Source: Fragum whitleyi
Taxonomy: Eukaryota; Mollusca; Bivalvia; Cardiida; Cardiidae
DNA: 64,000 bases
Reading direction: 5' to 3'
Assembly (NCBI GenBank): GCA_948146395.1
Contig: OX411555.1
Coordinates: forward strand, 41,939,225 to 42,003,224
Part shown: positions 58,181 through 64,000 of the stretch, piece by piece
How the letters are laid out: each line of letters opens with the position of its first letter
Numbering within the stretch: position 1 is the first letter of the stretch
Made by a program: the position numbers and the translations under genes
The notes under the pieces: model-generated
Database searches by the model: none
Seen by the model: the letters and a program-made list of their open reading frames with translations, nothing else
Told to the model about the DNA's origin: nothing

Positions 58181-58916
58181 CAATTTTAGTGTTTACACTC
58201 TAGAGGCCACAAATATTATCCAATCTTCATGAAACTTGGTCAGAATGTTGGTCATATCACAAGGATGAACCCTATTGAAAATGGGATGGATCCATGCCAT
58301 ATCAAGGGAAAAGGGCCTTAATGACAATTTTCATGTTTACATTCTAGAGGCCACAAATATGACCCAATCTAAATGAAACTTGGTCAGAATGTTGGTCAGG
58401 TCAAAAGGATAAACCCATTTGAAAATGGGGAGGATTCATGCAAAATCACAGGAAAAGGGGCCTTAATGATAATTTTCTTGTTTACAAAAATCGATGGTTC
58501 AGCGTGAAACAGTTGTAACTTCCTTTATGTTTAAAGGGAGTTACAACTGTTTCATGCTGAACCATTGAACATAATCCAAATTTCATGAAACTTGGTAAGA
58601 TTGTTGATAATGAATATCCTTGCCATATCATGGCCACAAAAATGGCCTGAATCTTCATGAAACCTGGTCAGAATGTTGATCAGATCACAAGGATGAACTG
58701 AATTGAAAATGGGAAGGATCCATGCTATATCATGGGAAAATGGGTCTTAATGACAATTTTCCTGTTTACCCTCTTGAGGCTACAAATATGGCCCAATCTT
58801 CATGAAACTTGGTCAGAATGTAAGTCAGGTCAAATGGATTAACCCTTTTGAAAATGGGAAGGATCTTTGCCATATCACAGGAAAAGGGGACTCAATGATA
58901 ATTTTATTGTTACAAC
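58181..58916 (+). repeat. ~144-bp tandem array, copy 2
   Basis: Duplicate of 37,740-38,475 including the foldback (58,494-58,565). Confidence 0.8.
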
Positions 58917-59253
58917 AAGAGGCCACAATTTTGCCATATAGACATATAGAAATAATAGACAGCCGAGCGTTGGCACCCGCTTGCGATGCTCTTGTTAGAA
59001 CCTTGACTTAGTCAGATGACCTTGGCCTCAAAAAATGTGTAACTGATAAAGGAACATTAATGCCTAATTAAAGTATTGTAAGCTCAATAGTGTTCAAGGT
59101 ATAGGACAATATTTAGTTTGCAGGTCAAGTTTTTGCAGAGAGAGAGACAGACAGTCAGTAGGGGAAAGGTCAAGCCATGTTACAAGGTCAAGGTCAACAT
59201 TTTGAAGAAAAAATGCTGTTAAGGGGGATTTGTGTTTAACACAATCTTGTTTT

Positions 59254-60386
59254 TATGCCCCCGTATCGAAAGATCGGGGGCATATTGTTTTACCGTTGTC
59301 CGTCTGTCCGTCTGTCCGTCTGTCCGTCCGTCTGTCTGTCTGTCTGTCTGTCTGTCTGCAAAAGTTAACCAAAAAACTTAACATTGCCAATATCTTCAAG
59401 CCTATTCCAGATACAAAGCTCATATTTGGCATGATGATAGATCTCAATGATCCGCATCTGCTGATACCAAAGTCAAGGTCATGTGACAAGGTCAAGGTCA
59501 TTTCTCAAGGTCAAATAACTCAAAAAGTTAACCAAAAAACTTAACATTGCCAATATCTTCAAGCCTATTCAAGATACAAGGCTCATATTTGGCATGATGA
59601 TAGATCTCAATGATCCGCATCTGCTGATACCAAAGTCAAGGTCATGTGACAAGGTCAAGGTCATTTCTCAAGGTCAAATAACTCAAAAAGTTAACCAAAA
59701 AACTTAACATTGCCAATATCTTCAAGCCTATTCAAGATACAAGGCTCATTTTTGGCATGATGATAGATCTCAATGATCCGCATCTGCTGGTACCAAAGTC
59801 AAGGTCAGTTGACAAGGTCAAGGTCATCTTTCAAGGTCAAATAACTCAAAAAGTTAACCAAAAAACTTAACATTGCCAATATCTTCAAGCCTATTCAAGA
59901 TACAAGGCTCATATTTGGCATGATGATAGATCTCAATGATCCGCATCTGCTGATACCAAAGTCAAGGTCATGTGACAAGGTCAAGGTCATTTCTCAAGGT
60001 CAAATAACTCAAAAAGTTAACCAAAAAACTTAACATTGCCAATATCTTCAAGCCTATTCAAGATACAAGGCTCATATTTGGCATGATGATAGATCTCAAT
60101 GATCCGCATCTGCTGATACCAAAGTCAAGGTCATGTGACAAGGTCAAGGTCATTTCTCAAGGTCAAATAACTCAAAAAGTTAACCAAAAAACTTAACATT
60201 GCCAATATCTTCAAGCCTATTCAAGATACAAGGCTCATATTTGGCATGATGATAGATCTCAATGATCCTCATCCGCTGGTACCAAAGTCAAGGTCATGTG
60301 ACAAGGTCAAGGTCATTTCTCAAGGTCAAACTTTAAAAAAAATGCTGTTACGGGGGCATTCGTGTTTCACAAACACATCTTGTTTC
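59254..60386 (+). mobile_element. Pearl/Helentron-like element, copy 2
   Basis: Duplicate of 38,813-39,945, with the same number (six) and same internal variants of 163-bp units. No unit gain or loss has occurred since duplication. Confidence 0.85.
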
Positions 60387-60801
60387 TTATTTAGTTCACT
60401 TACAAAAAAAAGAGAAAACATTTAATATAAGGGGATTACTGAACTGACCCACTTGGCAATATTCATCTGTTCAAGGGTATGAAAATGCCAACTTTGTATG
60501 TAAAAATCTGCCATCTAATAGAAAACTAATGCCCATGCTATTTCTTTGTATAATAAATTAATTATACTGCAACTAAACATTTGCATTTGTTTGCTTTTTA
60601 CATGTTTAAGATCCATTGGCCTAAAGGCCACTGGGTCTGATTTCATGGTTAAGTGCCCATCATCCATTTGTTTACATTTACTTTAGAAATATCCTGGACC
60701 GAAACTGTTGAATGAACTCAGGTAATACTAGGTATAAACTATCAAAACCATTCTTCAGAAACTAATTGATAAATCTAAAACCAAATTCACTGGAATGAAT
60801 T

Positions 60802-62662
60802 TTAGCTCTACTGGACGAAGTCCAGCGGCTATTGTCATGGCAGATTGTCTGTGAATTCGTCTGTCCCTCGGTCAGTGTTAATTTTCTTTAAATATCTTCT
60901 CCTCCCAAACCAATGAGCAAAACTTGGTAGAAATGATCCTTGGGTGACCATCTTAAATTGTTCAAAAAATTTTGATTGACCCCAAAATATGGGCGTGGCA
61001 TTTTTCACTTTAAAATCTTTTAAAATCTTTTCCTTCCAAACCATTGGGCCGATCTCAATGAAACTTTGCATGGATGTTCCTTTGGTGAGCCTTTACTTAA
61101 ATTGTTAAAGAAATTTTGATTGACCCAAAAATTTGGGCGAGGGTGGGGCTTTCTTTGAGCCCTGACATCTCCTGAACCACTTGCCCAATTTCAATGAAAC
61201 TTTAATAGAATGTTCCTTGGGTGACTATTTGAAGAACATCTCCTTCTGAACCTTATATTTTAATAAGATGGGTAAATGGGTGCAGGTGCATTGTGATTAA
61301 GTATTTAGGTGCAATGTGGACCAGAACCAGTTAATTATTACAAAATAGGTCTTCAGAGATGTCGGAGTGTTTATGTATTCATTTAAAGTAAGCTTCATTT
61401 AATGAAAGTCTAAAGATGTTAAAAGTCAGTAGAGCATACAGGCCCTCTTGTTGACATATCACATTGCTATAGATATTGGATGAAACACATAAATTCTACA
61501 GGTGTGTGGAGTATTCTTACAATACCTGTGTGCGTCTACTATTCTTACAATACCCAGTACATGCTAAAGTTTTGAGAAACAAAGGATGTAGGTCATGATT
61601 TGCTAATTGGAGAAAAAACTCAAGCCTAGGTCTTAGCAATCTTGGAATCTCTGATTGATACTTTGTATGTTAAGTTTGAATCAGATTTCTCAATTGGATA
61701 CTTAGACATTGAGCAGACTTTCCATTAAAACGCAATACTTCTTTCAAATGTCAGTGGGTTGCAATCACAATAGGTCGAGCATAACTCTGTTTGATACTGA
61801 TTATGTTGGAAACCAAAACCAATGAAGAATTGCCAATTAGTCATGTGACCATTTTAAAGCAACAAAAATAATGGCAGACGTTTCATCAAAGGGCTATAAT
61901 TCTTTCAAAACTCAATGGACCATAACCACAGAACAAGGTGGCCAAAATGGTCCTAAATTGCTCAATTGAAATTTGTTGGTCCAGTGGAGCTCACCCAAGT
62001 AACTTTCTGACAAAGTTTCATTCACATTGCCTAATTGTTGAATAGGAGTTTTATTCAAAGATTTTTAAGCGAGAATAGATGCTGTCAACCCATTCACTAT
62101 TGAGTCGCTTCAAATAAGCCCTTCCCTGCCACGCCCACATTTATGGACCAATTAAATTTTTGCAAACAATTTTGAAAAGGGTCACCCAAGGAATAATTCT
62201 GGTATTATTTCATTGAAATCGTCCCAGTGGTTCAGGAGGAGATGTTGTTCAAGGATTTCGGGCTCATAATAAGCCCCCACCCTACCACGCCCATATTAAT
62301 AGGCCAATGAAAATTTCTCAAACAATTTTGAAAGGGGTCACCCAAGGAACCTTCTGGTAAAGTTTCATTGAAATTGGCCCAGTGGTTCAGGAGGAGATGT
62401 CGTTCAAAGATTTCGAAATCAATATAAGCCCTGCCCTGCCCCCCCCCCCCCCCCCCTGCCCTGCCCCCCGTACTAATGGGCCAATCAGAATTTCGCGAAC
62501 AATTTTCAAAGATTGTCACCCACGGAACACTCTGGGAAAGTTTAATTGAAATCGGCCCAGTGGTTCAGAAGAAGAAGAAGTTATTCTAAATTGTTGACAA
62601 CGGATGACGTACTCAGGGTTACCCTTATAGCTTCCCTTGAGCATGGTGTACTCAGGTGAGCT
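60802..62662. repeat. Facing dispersed repeats and hairpin 2, copy 2
   Basis: Duplicate of 40,361-42,215: reverse units at 60,802-61,246, forward units at 62,082-62,662 with the C-run (62,439-62,456) six bases longer, and terminal hairpin at 62,629-62,662. Confidence 0.8.
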
Positions 62663-63522
62663 AAAAGTTAGTACATCTCTGATACTGACTGAAATCTGAA
62701 TCAAATCACTCAATAACTTGCAGAGAAGTTAAGCAGACAGTATTTTTAGATTCACTGTATTTGTAGAAAATCCAAGGAAATGCTAAATAGCATTAGCCCT
62801 GGTGTTCTCTTGGGTATTGCCAAACAAAATTTCTATATTTCTTGTATAGGTAAAGGCATTCAACTGAAACTTGGTCCACATGTTCACAACATACTGTACT
62901 ATCATGGAGGTAGCTCTGGATACATTTTGTACCAAATGTGTCCTTTTTTATTACTTAGGAAATACAAATCAAATCTATCCATTATTTCTTGAAATAATTG
63001 CTGTAAGTTGCTACAGAAATAAAGGCAGTCTTATTTCAATGGACTGTCACTAAAACAGGATATGCACATGTCTGACTTATTAGCTGATCCTGATCAAAAT
63101 AATGTGTGAAGTATAAATCAGATAAGATTAGAAATAAAAGTGCTCCTGTTAGCATTTGTGATCCCACTATGTATGTCTGATGTCTATCAGGTGTCTCCAA
63201 AATTATAATTTCAATGCGCTTTGGTGAGCTTAAAATAATAGTCATCCACAGTTGAAACAAGAGAGTAGGTATACCATATTTGTCAATGAAAAGTAGATAT
63301 ATTTAAGGCAAAGCATTCTCTCAAGTCAGTCAATATAAAGGGGATGGAAATTTCATATTTGCAAAAGTAATATTCAAATTAGAAAACAAACAACAGTAGG
63401 TTATGAAAGACACCAGCATTCAGAAGCATTCATAGGATTTATAACTTCTTCAAAATTGAAACCTTGCAAGCAATAAGGAGTTTTTATATACATGTGTACC
63501 TGTAACTAATACGTAATCCAAG

Positions 63523-63702
63523 AGGCCCAATAGGGCCTATGAAGCTCCTTTGTCTATAAGACCTGCGTTCAGGATGAAAACATTAGCGAAGCGCTTTTGA
63601 ACTGATACCCTGCTCTGCACATACATGTATGTGCATGTGCAGAGCCAGGTATCATCTCAAAGTGCTCGCGAAAAGTTTTTACATCCTGAACAAAGGGCAG
63701 GT
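63523..63702. mobile_element. Foldback element, copy 2
   Basis: Duplicate of 43,076-43,255, apparently unchanged. Confidence 0.8.
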
Positions 63703-64000
63703 ATTTCCTGATTTAATGTGATATTTCGGAAACTTTATTGCTTGTTGTCTGAAACACCCAAATTTGGGATTTGATCAAAATTTCAAAAACAAATTTTGAT
63801 TGCCCACCCAAGGAACATTCCTGCTGAGTTTGGTTGAAATCTGTCCATTGGTAACTGAGAAGATGGGGAATAATTAAACAAGAGCGCAATCACATGTGCC
63901 TGATTGTTGAGGAGAAGATGTTATTTCAAGAATTTAAAGTTGTAATAGACCCTGTATCTCAATTATTACTGAGGAGACTCAAAATAAGCCCCGCCCTGCC

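Larger units (their letters stand above)
53736..64000 (+). repeat. Tandem segmental duplication, copy 2 (cut by window end)
   Basis: Starts at GGGGGTTTACTCC and repeats 33,291-43,553 with the same candidate gene and repeat elements. The copy has not ended at base 64,000. Features of copy 1 up to 43,553 apply here at +20,445 (before 55,780), +20,441 (to about 62,440) or +20,447 (after). Confidence 0.93.

Overview
The window is nuclear DNA of an animal, most probably a bivalve mollusc. It is AT-rich, has no compact ORFs or operons, and shows intron-style splice signals. It is filled with repeat classes typical of bivalves: tRNA-derived SINEs, TA-flanked MITEs, pearl/Helentron-like elements that pair a tetranucleotide microsatellite with ~160-bp tandem units, and the dispersed AAGGTCA-rich and 'gccacgcccatattatggg'-type repeats. 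The species cannot be named from sequence alone.

Region 1-33,290 is intergenic or intronic and dominated by mobile DNA. One MITE family (TIR CAGTTAAnAACATCGTGAAA, TA flanks, central palindrome) has about eleven whole or partial copies here. It also holds four main tRNA-derived SINE loci, a second MITE family (TIR GTTTTACTAAACATCTTACG), and three dead non-LTR retrotransposon pieces: endonuclease at 2.2-3.0 kb, C-terminal region at 16.0-16.4 kb, reverse transcriptase at 28.9 kb. There is a three-level nested insertion at 19.5-21.0 kb and a pair of ~860-bp inverted elements at 21.0-23.6 kb. I found no intact host gene here.

Region 33,291-64,000 is organised as a direct tandem duplication with a ~20.44-kb period. 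Copy 1 starts at 33,291. Copy 2 starts at 53,736 and runs off the window. The ~10.26 kb that can be compared are about 99.8% identical by eye, with nearly all differences in the first 2.2 kb. Each copy opens with the one candidate host gene of the window: a CpG-rich, YY1-like 5' exon with a short uORF, then three coding exons predicting a protein of about 144 residues that I do not recognise. Downstream lie modular repeat elements: a pearl-like element with six 163-bp units, a 144-bp tandem array, a ~142-bp foldback palindrome, and several families ending in AACAAGAG plus a small hairpin.

The 43.55-53.73 kb part of copy 1 has no second copy inside the window. It holds further tandem repeats (45.9-47.4, 48.3-49.2, 51.0-51.9 kb), a SINE tail, and a CpG-rich, promoter-like stretch (53.14-53.73 kb) just before the duplication junction. 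The most noteworthy signals are the tandem duplication and its palindromic junction, the duplicated unknown gene with its uORF, the shared hairpin termini of the repeat families, and the nested and composite transposons.
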